Program-made: the position numbers and the translations under genes | Assembly: GCA_963730165.1 (NCBI GenBank) | Contig: CAVSQS010000008.1 | Location: 186,001 to 250,000 of the forward strand | Direction of reading: 5' to 3' | From: DASSQJ01 sp963730165 | Lineage (GTDB): Bacteria; Actinomycetota; Actinomycetes; Actinomycetales; Dermatophilaceae | Length of the DNA: 64,000 nucleotides | Shown: one piece after another, positions 16,205 through 25,908 of the stretch | How the letters are laid out: every line of letters begins with the position of its first letter | Position numbering within the stretch: the stretch's first letter is position 1 | Notes under the pieces: model-generated | The model's database searches: none | What the model was told of the DNA's origin: nothing | Seen by the model: only the letters and a program-made list of their open reading frames with translations

Positions 16205-17785
16205 ATGAGGCTGGGCGTGGACCTCGGCACGACCCACACCGTGGTCGCCTACGCCGACCGCGGCAACTACCCGGTGGTGGCCTTCCTCGACGACGAGGGT
16301 GACGCCCACGACCACGTCCCGACGGTCGTCGCGGACGACGGCGGCACCCTCGTGTTCGGCTTCGCCGCCGAGGCGGCCGCCCGACGTGGCGCTCCGGTGC
16401 TGCGGTCGTTCAAGCGGGTGCTCGCCGACCCCGGCGCGACGCCCCAGCTCCGGGTGCGGCTCGGGGACCGCGAGGTTCCCCTCGTCGAGGTCCTCGTCGG
16501 CTTCCTCGCCGCGCTGCGTGAGGCCCTGGCCACCTCGTCGACCGTCGCCGACCAGGTCGACGCCGGGGAGCGCGCCACGGTCGTCCTCGGCGTCCCGGCG
16601 CAGGCCAACAGCGCCCAGCGCTTCCTCACCCTCGAGGCCGGCAGGCGGGCCGGCTTCGACGTCGTCGGGCTCGTCAACGAGCCGTCCGCCGCGAGCTTCG
16701 AGTTCGCTCACCGCCAGGCACGCTCGATCACCTCGCGGCGCAACCTGGTCCTCGTCTACGACCTGGGCGGGGGGACCTTCGACGCTTCTCTCGTCCGGCT
16801 CGAGGGCACCCACCATGAGGTGCTCGACTCCTTCGGCGTCAACCGGCTCGGGGGCGACGACTTCGACGACCTCCTCGCCGGCCTGGCCCTGCGGAAGGCC
16901 GGGCTCGATCGGAGCTCCCTCGACGCCGCCGAGTGGGAGGCGCTCGTGGGGGACTGCCGGGAGGCCAAGGAGCGGCTGAGCCCGCAGTCGCGACGAATCA
17001 CCCTCGAGGTCCCCGCCGGGGGCGCGGCGCGCGACGTCACGGTCCCGGTCGAGGAGTTCTACGAGGCCGCGACCCCGCTCGTCGCCGCGAGCACGGAGGC
17101 GATGCGCCCGCTCGTCGGTGCGCTCGGGCCCGGCGGCGACGCCACGCCCGAGCTCGAGGGCGTGGCCGGCATCTACGTCGTCGGCGGGGCCAGCTCGCTG
17201 CCCCTCGTCCCCCGGGTGCTCCGTGAACGCTTCGGCCGCCGGGCCCACCGCGCGCCCATGCCGAGCGCCTCCACCGCGGTGGGTCTCGCCATCGCGGCCG
17301 ACCCGGACGCCGGGTACTCCCTGCGCGACCGCCTCTCCCGCGGCTTCGGGGTCTTCCGCGAGCGCGAGGGCGGCACGGCCGTCTCCTTCGACCCGGTCCT
17401 CGACCGGTCGCTCGTCACGGGCGAGCCGGTCGGCCGCGGTGAGGACGCCGGGCCGGCGGTGGTCGTCACCCGCCGGTACCAGGCCGCCCACAACATCGGG
17501 TGTTTCCGCTTCGTCGAGTACTCGGCGGTGGACGACCGGGGCGAGCCCCGCGGAGACCTCGCACCGATGGGGGAGGTCTGGTTCCCGTTCGACCCGGACC
17601 TCCAACGCCGCGTCGAGGGAGCCGAGCCGGCCGCCGCAGCCGGCACGCTGAGGGACCTCCCCGTGGTCCGGCAGGACGGACCGCTCGTCGAGGAGCGCTA
17701 CGCCGTCGACCCCGCCGGCATCGTTGCGGTGAGCATCACCGACCTGGGCACGGGATACCGCCAGGAGCACCGGCTGAGCGCGTGA
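16205..17785 (+). CDS. Hsp70 family ATPase-domain protein
   Basis: 526 aa. The actin-like ATPase domain is complete: GVDLGTTHTVVAY (phosphate 1), NEPSAASFEF, VYDLGGGTFDASL (phosphate 2) and IYVVGGASSLPLV (adenosine motif). After about residue 360 the sequence departs from DnaK: the C-terminal ~160 residues are rich in beta strands and show no recognisable substrate-binding domain linker (DVLLLDV-like) or lid. The ATG at 16205 follows TAGGGT by 7 nt, suggesting a leaderless message. Hsp70-like actinobacterial proteins of this type have no assigned partner. Confidence 0.82.
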   Translation: MRLGVDLGTTHTVVAYADRGNYPVVAFLDDEGDAHDHVPTVVADDGGTLVFGFAAEAAARRGAPVLRSFKRVLADPGATPQLRVRLGDREVPLVEVLVGFLAALREALATSSTVADQVDAGERATVVLGVPAQANSAQRFLTLEAGRRAGFDVVGLVNEPSAASFEFAHRQARSITSRRNLVLVYDLGGGTFDASLVRLEGTHHEVLDSFGVNRLGGDDFDDLLAGLALRKAGLDRSSLDAAEWEALVGDCREAKERLSPQSRRITLEVPAGGAARDVTVPVEEFYEAATPLVAASTEAMRPLVGALGPGGDATPELEGVAGIYVVGGASSLPLVPRVLRERFGRRAHRAPMPSASTAVGLAIAADPDAGYSLRDRLSRGFGVFREREGGTAVSFDPVLDRSLVTGEPVGRGEDAGPAVVVTRRYQAAHNIGCFRFVEYSAVDDRGEPRGDLAPMGEVWFPFDPDLQRRVEGAEPAAAAGTLRDLPVVRQDGPLVEERYAVDPAGIVAVSITDLGTGYRQEHRLSA

Positions 17786-17800
17786 CCCGCGTCCGCGGGC

Positions 17801-18082
17801 TCAGTAGCCGGAGCCGGGGCCGGTGCGCACCTTGATGTACCCGGCGACGAGGGCGGAGAGCTGGACCCCGGCCCAGGTGATCGCGGTGTACACCGCGATG
17901 AGGAGCGCGGCCGCGACGCCGCTGAGGATGGAGGGGCCGGTGTCGGCGTTGAACGCCCCGATGAAGCCGCCGACGAGGACGAGCACGGCGATGAGCGAGC
18001 CGATGACGAGGACGAAGGTCGCGAGGGCGTTGAAGATGCCGGCGACGCGGTCCGCGTTGCGGTGGATGGTGTCGATGTCCAT
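17801..18082 (-). CDS. Small membrane protein, unknown
   Basis: 93 aa with two membrane segments (IFNALATFVLVIGSLIAVLVLVGG split as one helix; ILSGVAAALLIAVYTAITWAG as the second). It starts MDIDTIHRNADRV. It is convergent with the Hsp70-like gene (15 nt between stops). No named family recognised; tandem-TM actinobacterial proteins of this length are common. Confidence 0.6.
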   Translation of the reverse strand: MDIDTIHRNADRVAGIFNALATFVLVIGSLIAVLVLVGGFIGAFNADTGPSILSGVAAALLIAVYTAITWAGVQLSALVAGYIKVRTGPGSGY

Positions 18083-18192
18083 GGCCAGAGCCTGCCGCGG
18101 GGCCCGGCCGTCCGCCAGAGGACGCGCCCGGGCGCTCGCGAAGACGTCGACCGAGGGGGGCGCCACCGCCCCTCGTACGGGCCGGGGGAGGG

Positions 18193-19704
18193 TCAGCGGG
18201 CGGCGGCGCGGGTGACGAAGTCGGCGAGGTCCCGGCTCTGCCGGACCCGGCTGGGTTCGTGGACGTACATCATGTGCCCCGCCTCGTAGAAGCGGTGCTC
18301 GACGTCGTCGAGCCGCTCACGGGGGACGTCGAGGTGGGCGAAGGTGTCCTGGGCGGCGAAGTACGGGGTGGCGCCGTCGTGGTAGCCGTAGGCGACGTGC
18401 ACCTTCAGGTGCGGGTTCGCCCGCATCGCGCGGGCGAGCCGGTCGCTGACGTCGACCGCTCGGCCCTCGAACTCCCTGTACGACCACTCCTCGTGCGCCG
18501 TCGACGACAGCTGGACGTAGGGCAGCTCGTTCTCGTAGCCGAGCTCAGCGCGGACGTAGTGGTTCCAGGCGGCGGCGTACGGTCCGACGATGGCGTCCAT
18601 GCTCGGGTCGTGGCTCATCCGGTCGGCGACGGCGTCGCCCGCCGGTCCGGTGAAACGGCCGTCGAGCCGCCCGACGACGAGCCGGTCGCGCCGGCGCAGC
18701 TCGGCGAAGAAGTGGAGGTGCTCGACCCGCAGGTTCGACAGGTCGACGTACTCCTCGGAGAGCCCGGTGAGCCGCGCCACCGTGCGCACCGCCTCCGCCC
18801 GCTCCCGGTGGCTCAGCCGGTGACCCCGGGCCAGCGCCCAGGGATAGGTGCGCTCGGCGTAGGCCTCCGCCTCGGCGAGCACCTTCCGCAGCGAGGCCCG
18901 GCCGTGGCGCCCGTGGTAGTGCGCGATCGCGGCATAGGTCGGGAGGAAGCCGACGTACCCGCGGTCCTCTGGCTCGTGCAGCCCGATGGAGCCGAGGTCG
19001 ATGACCGACGAGATGAGGATGACGCCGTTGAGGTACATCCCGTGCGCGCTCTGGAGGTGGTCGGCGAGGGCGGCGGCCCGCACCGTCCCGTAGGACTCGC
19101 CGGCGACGAACTTCGGGGAGAGCCAGCGGTTGTGCCGCGTCGTCCAGAGCCGGATGATCTCGCCGACGCTCTCCAGGTCGCCGGTGAAGCCGTGGTAGTC
19201 CTTCGGCGCGCCACCGGTGACGGCGCGGGAGAAGCCGGTGGAGACCGGGTCGATGAAGACGAGGTCGGCGACCGCGAGCAGCGACTCGGTGTTGTCGGTG
19301 AGGCCGTAGGGCGGGACGGCGAGCGCGTCGACGTCGCCGGCGAGCACCCTGCGCGGCCCGAGCAGGCCGAGGTGCAGCCACACCGAGCTCGAACCGGGCC
19401 CGCCGTTGAACGCGAAGACGACCGGCCGGGTGGCGTCGTCCTCGGGCTCGGCGACGTACGAGCTCACCGAGACCTCGGCCTTGGGGGTGAACCCCTTGAC
19501 CTTGCCGTCCTCGAGCACCTCCTCGCGCAGGACGACCCGGCCGGTCGTCGCGGCGTAGTGGAGGGTCCGTCGGCCGATGCGCAGGGTGTGCTCGGTCGTG
19601 ACGAGATCGTCCTGCGGCTCGGCCGAGGTCGTCGTCGTGCCGGGCTCGGCGGGTGCGGCGTCGCCCGGGGCCGCCGGATTGTCCTGGGTCGTCGCGTCGC
19701 TCAT
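18193..19704 (-). CDS. S10 family serine carboxypeptidase-like peptidase
   Basis: 503 aa alpha/beta-hydrolase. FAFNGGPGSSSVWLHLG is the S10 oxyanion motif, KFVAGESYGTVRAAA carries the nucleophile Ser, YGYHDGATPYFAAQ the Asp and YEAGHMMYVH the His. There is no signal peptide; the N-terminal 30 residues are Ala/Pro/Thr-rich and disordered. TAGGGT on the minus strand (19711-19716) lies 6 nt before the ATG, so the message may be leaderless. Confidence 0.88.
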   Translation of the reverse strand: MSDATTQDNPAAPGDAAPAEPGTTTTSAEPQDDLVTTEHTLRIGRRTLHYAATTGRVVLREEVLEDGKVKGFTPKAEVSVSSYVAEPEDDATRPVVFAFNGGPGSSSVWLHLGLLGPRRVLAGDVDALAVPPYGLTDNTESLLAVADLVFIDPVSTGFSRAVTGGAPKDYHGFTGDLESVGEIIRLWTTRHNRWLSPKFVAGESYGTVRAAALADHLQSAHGMYLNGVILISSVIDLGSIGLHEPEDRGYVGFLPTYAAIAHYHGRHGRASLRKVLAEAEAYAERTYPWALARGHRLSHRERAEAVRTVARLTGLSEEYVDLSNLRVEHLHFFAELRRRDRLVVGRLDGRFTGPAGDAVADRMSHDPSMDAIVGPYAAAWNHYVRAELGYENELPYVQLSSTAHEEWSYREFEGRAVDVSDRLARAMRANPHLKVHVAYGYHDGATPYFAAQDTFAHLDVPRERLDDVEHRFYEAGHMMYVHEPSRVRQSRDLADFVTRAAAR

Positions 19705-19750
19705 GGCGCCACCCTAGGGCGGCGGGATGTCCGGAGCGGTGTCGTCGGGG

Positions 19751-20140
19751 TCAGCTGCTCTTGCGCTCCTCGAGGGCCTTCTTCCCGATGAAGAGCGGGA
19801 GGACGAGGACCCCGATGAGCGAGATGACCCAGACGATGAGGGCGGCGAGGACCCACGTCGAGATGCCGTTGATCGTCAGGCCGTCGGAGACCGCGGCGGT
19901 GATGATCAGGCCGACGAGCGTCGCGATCAGCGCCACCCCGCCCCGGAGGGCCGGTACCCGCGTCACGGCCATCTGGGTGAAGAAGGGCTGGGCGATGGCG
20001 TAGACGACCGTGAAGATGACGACGGCGATGATGAACGCCGTTCCGTCGACATCCATGTCGGGCAGGACCCAGGCCGCGACGAGGAGGCCGAGCGCGTTCG
20101 CCAGCAGTTGGATGACGAAGCCGATGACCAAGCGGATCAT
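19751..20140 (-). CDS. Phage holin family (DUF, PF04020-like) membrane protein
   Basis: 129 aa with four evenly spaced membrane helices, beginning MIRLVIGFVIQLLANALGLLVAAWVLPDM in parts (IQLLANALGLLVAAWVLP is the recognisable start). A Lys/Glu tail ends the protein. The family is called holin-like from PF04020 naming but is a housekeeping membrane protein in actinobacteria; no phage genes are nearby. Confidence 0.75.
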   Translation of the reverse strand: MIRLVIGFVIQLLANALGLLVAAWVLPDMDVDGTAFIIAVVIFTVVYAIAQPFFTQMAVTRVPALRGGVALIATLVGLIITAAVSDGLTINGISTWVLAALIVWVISLIGVLVLPLFIGKKALEERKSS

Positions 20141-20201
20141 GCGGCGAACGGTACCCCTGACGACGGGGCCCCGTCTCGCGTTGCGCTCGCGCCACGCCGG
20201 A

Positions 20202-20780
20202 TCAGATGAGACCGAGCCCCTCCACGACGAGCGCCAGGCCGAACAGGGCGAAGAGCGCGGCCGCGCCGTACCGGACCGCCTGCTCCGGAAGGGCGCGTCC
20301 GAGCACCGCGCCCACCCCGATCGCGAGGGCGTCCGCGAGCACCATCCCGAGGGTGCTGCCGATCCAGGTGCCGAACCAGTCCTCCCGGGTCGCGAGGGTG
20401 ACGGTGGCGAGCATCGTCTTGTCGCCGAGCTCGGCGAGGAAGAACGCCGTGCCGACGGCCAGCACCGCCGCTCCCGTGCTGCGTCGCGCCCTGTCGGCCT
20501 CGTCCTCGCTCAGCTCGTCACCGCGCAGGGTCCAGGCGGCGAACCCGAGGAAGGCCAGTCCCGCGACGACGGCGATCGCGCCCTGGTACTGCCCCAGGGC
20601 CACGCCGACGACCAGACCCAGACCGACCGAGATCAGGTGGACGATCGCCGTCGCGACCGTGATGCCGATGAGCACGTCGCGGACCCGGTAGCGGGCCGCG
20701 AACGTCATCGCCATCAGCTGGCTCTTGTCGCCGAGCTCGGCGACGAAGATGACGGCCGTGCTCAGCAGGAAGGCGTTCAT
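20202..20780 (-). CDS. TMEM165/GDT1 family Mn2+ transporter
   Basis: 192 aa with six membrane helices in two inverted halves, each carrying the family motif: FVAELGDKSQLMAM in the first and FLAELGDKTMLATV in the second. Members export Mn2+ (MneA in Vibrio) or move Ca2+/Mn2+. A yybP-ykoY-type riboswitch precedes it, so Mn2+ control is well supported. GAGGAG lies about 7 nt before the ATG. Confidence 0.92.
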   Translation of the reverse strand: MNAFLLSTAVIFVAELGDKSQLMAMTFAARYRVRDVLIGITVATAIVHLISVGLGLVVGVALGQYQGAIAVVAGLAFLGFAAWTLRGDELSEDEADRARRSTGAAVLAVGTAFFLAELGDKTMLATVTLATREDWFGTWIGSTLGMVLADALAIGVGAVLGRALPEQAVRYGAAALFALFGLALVVEGLGLI

Positions 20781-20857
20781 GTCGGTCTCCTCGTGGCCCG
20801 GACGAGGAGCACCGTGGACGACCCTCGGCCGGCCACAGCTCGTGGGGTCGTGTGCTG

Positions 20858-20952
20858 GCCGAAAGTCTCGTCCGCCACCCGGAGGTGGCCCGCCGCACCG
20901 GACCCGGGGGTCAGTGTGTCGACACGGCGGTCGGGGACTACTCCCTTTCGCC
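20858..20952 (-). promoter_or_regulatory. yybP-ykoY (Mn2+) riboswitch upstream of the TMEM165/GDT1 gene
   Basis: On the minus strand CGAAAG followed by GGAGTAG (plus 20938-20950) opens the element and GACGAGACTTTCG (plus 20860-20872) closes it, so P1 is CGAAAG paired with CTTTCG. Between them are GTCGACACAC and two GC stems, including GCCACC/GGTGGC. The GGGAGTAG loop and the closing GAGAC are the class hallmarks. About 80 nt of leader separates it from the ATG at 20780. Confidence 0.82.
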
Positions 20953-21079
20953 GAACAACGCTAGGCCACCCCGGCGCCACCGGCGAAATCGGGGCGGGCC
21001 GGCAACGGTCGGAATTGATGCGGAACCCGTCACCGTTGGACCCCCCCGGACACCTGACCCCGACTCGACGAAGGCGACC

Positions 21080-22112
21080 ATGACCCAGGCCAACAGCCCC
21101 CAGCCCACCCCGAGCGCCCCGCGGGAGTGGCGGCTCGTCTCCCGGCCCGTCGGCTGGCCGAGCCCCGAGGACTTCGAGCTCGCCGAGAGCGAGGTGCCCG
21201 AGCTCGGCGACGGGCAGATCCGCGTCCGCAACGTCGTCATGTCCGTCGACCCCTACATGCGCGGGCGGATGAGCGACGCGAAGTCCTACGCCGCGCCCTA
21301 CGAGCTCGGTGCCGCGATGCACGGAGGCGCGGTGGGCGTGGTCGAGGAGTCCCGGGCCGAGGGCTTCGCCGCGGGGGAGCACGTCCTCCACGGACTCGGC
21401 TGGCGCGACGTCGCGGTCCTCGACGCGTCCGGCGCGCGCGTCGTCGACGCGCAGGCCGCGCCGGTCTCGGCCTACCTCGGTGTGCTCGGGATGACCGGTC
21501 TGACCGCCTACGCGGGGCTGACCCGGATCGCCGACATCAGGGAGGGGGACGTCGTCTTCGTCTCGGGTGCCGCCGGGGCCGTCGGGGGTGCCGTCGTGCA
21601 GCCTGGCCCGGTCCCTGGGTGCCTCCCGCGTGGTCGGCAGCGCCGGCTCACCGGAGAAGGTGCGCGAGGTGGTCGAGGATCTCGGCGCGGACGCGGCGTT
21701 CAACTACAAGGACGGTCCCGTGTCGAGGCAGCTGCGCGAAGCCGCTCCGGACGGCATCGACGTCTACTTCGACAACGTCGGCGGCGATCACCTCGAGGCG
21801 GCGATCGGGTCGCTGCGGCTGCACGGCCGGGTCGCGGTCTGCGGCATGATCTCGGTCTACAACGCGACCGAACCGGCTCCCGGGCCGCGCAACCTGGCCC
21901 GGCTCATCCAGACCCGCGGGCGCATCGAGGGCTTTCTCGTCGGGGACCACTACGACCTGGCCGGCGAGTACCTCCAGCGGGCCGCAGGCTGGCTCGCCGA
22001 CGGCAGCCTGAGCCTGCGCGAGACCTCCGTCGACGGCCTCGAGAACGCCGTCGACGCCTTCCTCGGTGTCCTTCGCGGCGACAACACGGGGAAGATGGTC
22101 GTCCGGCTCTGA
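21080..22112 (+). pseudogene. NADP-dependent MDR oxidoreductase, single frameshift
   Basis: Leukotriene B4 dehydrogenase-like MDR protein. From ATG 21080: REWRLVSRPVGWP, VVMSVDPYMRGRMSD, and the Rossmann VFVSGAAGAVGGAVVQ. At 21602-21603 an extra C (GTGCAGCCTGG where GTGCAGCTGG is expected) shifts the frame. The other frame continues LARSLGASRVVGSAGSPEK, AAFNYKDG, FDNVGGDHLEAAI, GKMVVRL to the stop at 22112. A single-base change may be a real frameshift or a sequencing error; everything else is intact. Confidence 0.82.
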
Positions 22113-22195
22113 CGGCTCGCCGGCGGTCCGCGGAGTTGCGGACGCCACGTCCCCCAGCGGTGCAGAACGCTGCCCGGCTGGGGCAGGCTGGAGGC

Positions 22196-24841
22196 GTGAC
22201 CTCGCCGACGACCGCGGTCGCCGCCACGGCCTGGCACACGATGCCGGTGGCGGACGTCGCCGAGCGGCTGGGCGTCGCGCCGGGATCCGGCCTGGCCCCG
22301 GACGAGGCGGCGCGACGGCTCGAGGCCGACGGCCCCAACACGCTGCCGGAGCAGGGCTCACGAGGGCTCCTCGAGCTGGTCGTCGAGCAGTTCCGTGACG
22401 TGATGATCCTGCTGCTTCTCGCCGCGGCCGTGGTGTCGGGCATCGTCGGCGACCTCGTCGACACGGTCGCCATCGTCGTCATCCTCCTGCTCAACGCGAC
22501 GATCGGCGTCGTCCAGGGCCGCCGGGCCGAGCGCGCCCTCGAGGCGCTGCGCGCGATGGCCGCGCCACGGGCGCTGGTCCGCCGCGGCGGCGACGTCCTC
22601 GACGTCCCCTCGGCCGACGTCGTCGTCGGTGACGTCGTCGTCCTGGAGGCGGGCGCCGTGGTCCCCGTCGACGTGCGCCTGACCGAGGTGGCGGCCCTGC
22701 GGCTCGCCGAGGCCGTCCTGACCGGCGAGTCCGTCCCCGTCGACAAGTCGGTCCGGCCCCTCGACGACCCGCAGACGCCGGTGGCGGAGCGCACCTGCAT
22801 GGCCTGGCGTGGGACGGAGGTCAGCGCGGGGCGCGGCGTCGGGATCGCCGTCGCGACGGGGCCGGACACCGAGCTGGGCCGGGTCGCCGACCTGCTCGCG
22901 GAGGCCGAGCAGGCGCGTACCCCGCTGCAACGCCGGCTGGCCCACCTCTCGCAGCGGCTGGCGCTCGCGGTCGTCGTCATCTCGGGTGTCGTGTTCGTCT
23001 CGGGGCTGCTCCGCGGCGAGGACCCGCTCGAGATGCTGCTCACCGCGGTGAGCCTGGCCGTGGCCGCCGTCCCCGAGGCGCTCCCCGCGGTGGTCACCGT
23101 CTCCCTCGCCCTCGGCGCCTCGGCGATGGTCGGGCGTCACGCCCTGGTGCGCCGCCTGCCCGCCGTCGAGACCCTCGGGTCGGTCACCTACATCTGCTCC
23201 GACAAGACGGGCACGCTGACCCGCAACCGGATGGCCGTCGACGCAGTGTGGGCGGCCGAGGAGGACCGCCCCGAGCTCGCCGTCGCGGTGCGCGCCTGCA
23301 ACGACGCCGTCCTCGACGCGAGCGAGGGCGAGGATGCCCCGACGGGCGAGGACCTCGACACCGGTCGCGGCGACCCGACCGAGGTGGCCCTGCTGCGGTG
23401 GGCGGCCGAGGTCTCGCCCGGAGACTCCGCCGGAATGGCGGCCGGGCCCCGCGTCGCGGAGGCGCCCTTCGACTCCGAGCGACGGCGCATGGTGACCCTC
23501 CACGACCGGGGCGAGGGTCACCGGCACCGGTACGTCGCCTACGCCAAGGGGGCGCCGGAGGCGCTGCTGCCGCTGTGCGACCTGTCGGCGGGGCGGCGGG
23601 CCGAGGTCCGGGAGCGCGGTCGCGCGATGGCCGCGGACGGTCTGCGCGTGCTGGCCGTGGCCCGGCGGGACCTCGACGTCCTTCCTGGCGACCCGCTCGA
23701 CGCCGAGCGCCACCTCACCCTGCTCGGCCTCGTCGGGCTGCTCGACCCACCGCGCGCCGAGGCGGCCCAGGCCGTGGCCGAGTGCAGGACGGCCGGCATC
23801 GTCCCGGTGATGATCACCGGGGACCACCCCGACACCGCTCACGCGGTCGCCGCCCGGGTCGGCGTCGCCGAGCCCCACCACGTGGGCGGCGACGTGCTCA
23901 CCGGGCGGGACCTCGTCGACCTCGACGACGAGGCGCTGGCGGGACGGGTGCTGGACGCGCGGGTGTACGCCCGTGTCGACCCGGCGCAGAAGATCCGCAT
24001 CGTCCGCGCGCTGCAGTCCCGTGGACAGGTCGCAGCGATGACCGGTGACGGTGTCAACGACGCACCGGCGCTGCGGCAGGCCGACATCGGGGTGGCCATG
24101 GGCAGGGGTGGCACCGACGTCGCACGAGGGGCCTCGGAGATCGTCCTCCTCGACGACGACTTCGCGACGATCGTGGCCGCGGTGCGCGAGGGCCGGCGCA
24201 TCTACGACAACATCCGACGGTTCGTGAAGTACACGTTGACGAGCAACGCGGGTGAGATCTGGGTGATGTTCCTCGGCCCGCTCCTCGGCCTGCCGCTCCC
24301 GCTGCTGCCGCTGCAGATCCTCTGGGTCAACCTCGTCACGGACGGGCTGCCGGGCCTGGCCCTCGCCCGCGAGCCGGCCGAGCCGACCGTGATGCGCCGG
24401 CCGCCCAGGCCGCCGGGCGAGAGCATCCTCGCGCACGGCCTGATCTGGCACATCGGGTGGGTCGGGGTGCTCATCGGCGGCGTGTCGCTCGGCGGCATGG
24501 TGTGGGCCCGCTCGAACGGTGCCGAGAACTGGCAGACGGTCGTGTTCACCGTCCTCGTTCTCGCCCAGCTCGGCCACGCGCTCGCAGTGCGCTCCGAGAC
24601 CCGCCCCTCGTTCGGCCGCTTCTTCGCGACGAATCCGGCGCTCCTCGGGGCGGTGGCGCTCACGGTCCTCCTCCAGCTGGCCGTCGTGTACGTGCCATGG
24701 CTCCAGGACGTCTTCCGGACCGCACCGCTCACCCTCGAGCAGCTTGCCGTGTGCGTCGGTCTCGCGACCGTCATCCCGATCGCGGTCGAGGTGGAGAAGG
24801 CGATCCGCCGGCACCGGATGCCCGAGGCTCTACAGCCCTGA
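22196..24841 (+). CDS. P-type cation-transporting ATPase, P2 (Ca2+-like)
   Basis: 881 aa from GTG at 22196. Cation_ATPase_N is at the start (DEAARRLEADGPNTLPEQ). TM4 has AAVPEALPAVVTVSLALG, the PEGLP-like block of P2A/P2B pumps. The phosphorylated Asp336 is in ICSDKTGTLTRN, LTGES is the actuator loop, and MTGDGVNDAPALRQADIGVAMG is the hinge. Ten membrane helices are plausible. P2 family in actinobacteria includes CtpF-like Ca2+ exporters; the ion is not fixed by sequence alone. Nearby Mn2+ exporters are separately regulated. Confidence 0.9.
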   Translation: MTSPTTAVAATAWHTMPVADVAERLGVAPGSGLAPDEAARRLEADGPNTLPEQGSRGLLELVVEQFRDVMILLLLAAAVVSGIVGDLVDTVAIVVILLLNATIGVVQGRRAERALEALRAMAAPRALVRRGGDVLDVPSADVVVGDVVVLEAGAVVPVDVRLTEVAALRLAEAVLTGESVPVDKSVRPLDDPQTPVAERTCMAWRGTEVSAGRGVGIAVATGPDTELGRVADLLAEAEQARTPLQRRLAHLSQRLALAVVVISGVVFVSGLLRGEDPLEMLLTAVSLAVAAVPEALPAVVTVSLALGASAMVGRHALVRRLPAVETLGSVTYICSDKTGTLTRNRMAVDAVWAAEEDRPELAVAVRACNDAVLDASEGEDAPTGEDLDTGRGDPTEVALLRWAAEVSPGDSAGMAAGPRVAEAPFDSERRRMVTLHDRGEGHRHRYVAYAKGAPEALLPLCDLSAGRRAEVRERGRAMAADGLRVLAVARRDLDVLPGDPLDAERHLTLLGLVGLLDPPRAEAAQAVAECRTAGIVPVMITGDHPDTAHAVAARVGVAEPHHVGGDVLTGRDLVDLDDEALAGRVLDARVYARVDPAQKIRIVRALQSRGQVAAMTGDGVNDAPALRQADIGVAMGRGGTDVARGASEIVLLDDDFATIVAAVREGRRIYDNIRRFVKYTLTSNAGEIWVMFLGPLLGLPLPLLPLQILWVNLVTDGLPGLALAREPAEPTVMRRPPRPPGESILAHGLIWHIGWVGVLIGGVSLGGMVWARSNGAENWQTVVFTVLVLAQLGHALAVRSETRPSFGRFFATNPALLGAVALTVLLQLAVVYVPWLQDVFRTAPLTLEQLAVCVGLATVIPIAVEVEKAIRRHRMPEALQP

Positions 24842-24896
24842 TCACGCCGGTCACGCACACGTCCGCGGACCCCACGCACCCCTAGGGTCGGGGCCC

Positions 24897-25868
24897 ATGA
24901 CTGACATGCGCTACGAGCCCCTCGGCGACAGCGGCCTGCGGGTCTCGGTCGTCGGACTGGGGTGCAACGCCTTCGGGCGCCGGATCGACGCCGACCAGAC
25001 CCGCGCCGTCGTCGAGGCAGCGCTCGAGCACGGCGTCACCCTCTTCGACACCGCGGCCGTGTACGGCGACGGCACGAGCGAGGAGCTCCTCGGCCGGGCC
25101 CTGGGCCGCCGGCGGGAGGACGTCGTCGTCGCGACGAAGTTCGGCGGTGGGGAGTCCCGTACCGACCACCTCGCCGGCCACGGGAGTCGCCGCTACATCC
25201 GGCAGGCGGTGGAGGCCAGCCTGCGCCGGCTCGGCACCGACTGGATCGACCTCTACCAGATGCACGCGCCCGACCCGGTGACGCCGGTCGAGGAGACCCT
25301 CGGAGCGCTCACCGAGCTCGTCACCGAGGGCAAGGTCCGCTACCTCGGCTCGTCCAACTTCACCGCGTGGCAGGTCGTCGACGCCGAGTGGGTCGCTCGC
25401 CGCGACGGGCTCCAGCGCTTCGTCTCGGCGCAGAACGAGTACTCCCTGTACAACCGGTTGGCCGAGGACGAGCTGGTGCCCGCCACCGAGGCGGTGGGGG
25501 TGGGGATCCTCCCGTACTTCCCGCTCGCGTACGGCTTGCTCACCGGCAAGTACCACCGGGGCGAGCCGGCCCCGGAGGGGTCGCGCCTGTCCTCCCCCGA
25601 CCAGGCGGCCCGGCTCGAGACCGCGGACTGGGACCGCATCGAGGCACTGGAGATGTTCGCGGCCCAGCGGGACCTCTCACTGCTCACCGTCGCCGTCGGT
25701 GGCCTCGTCGTGCAGCCGGGCGTGGCGAGCGTCATCTGCGGCGCAAGCCGGCCCGAGCAGGTCGCGGCCAACGTCGAGGCCGGCTCCTGGGACCCCGACC
25801 TCGACGACCTCGCCGCGCTCGACGCCATCCGGCCGGCCCAACCCTTCTCGTACACGACCTTCGCCTGA
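24897..25868 (+). CDS. Aldo/keto reductase
   Basis: 323 aa (alpha/beta)8 barrel. Tetrad: Asp and Tyr in FDTAAVYG, Lys in VATKFGGG and His in YQMHAPD. VRYLGSSNFTAWQ and SAQNEYSLYNR are typical of the YajO/AKR12-like group. TAGGGT (24883-24888) ends 8 nt before the ATG and no ribosome site is seen. It precedes a sugar porter by 40 nt and may share a transcript. Confidence 0.9.
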   Translation: MTDMRYEPLGDSGLRVSVVGLGCNAFGRRIDADQTRAVVEAALEHGVTLFDTAAVYGDGTSEELLGRALGRRREDVVVATKFGGGESRTDHLAGHGSRRYIRQAVEASLRRLGTDWIDLYQMHAPDPVTPVEETLGALTELVTEGKVRYLGSSNFTAWQVVDAEWVARRDGLQRFVSAQNEYSLYNRLAEDELVPATEAVGVGILPYFPLAYGLLTGKYHRGEPAPEGSRLSSPDQAARLETADWDRIEALEMFAAQRDLSLLTVAVGGLVVQPGVASVICGASRPEQVAANVEAGSWDPDLDDLAALDAIRPAQPFSYTTFA

Positions 25869-25908
25869 CCCCTCGCCCGGACCGGGCCCGACCTGTCACC
25901 ATCGGTCC

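Noticed and set aside
19751..20140. Prophage remnant from the holin-family hit
   Set aside because: PF04020-type proteins are common housekeeping proteins and no other phage genes are present.
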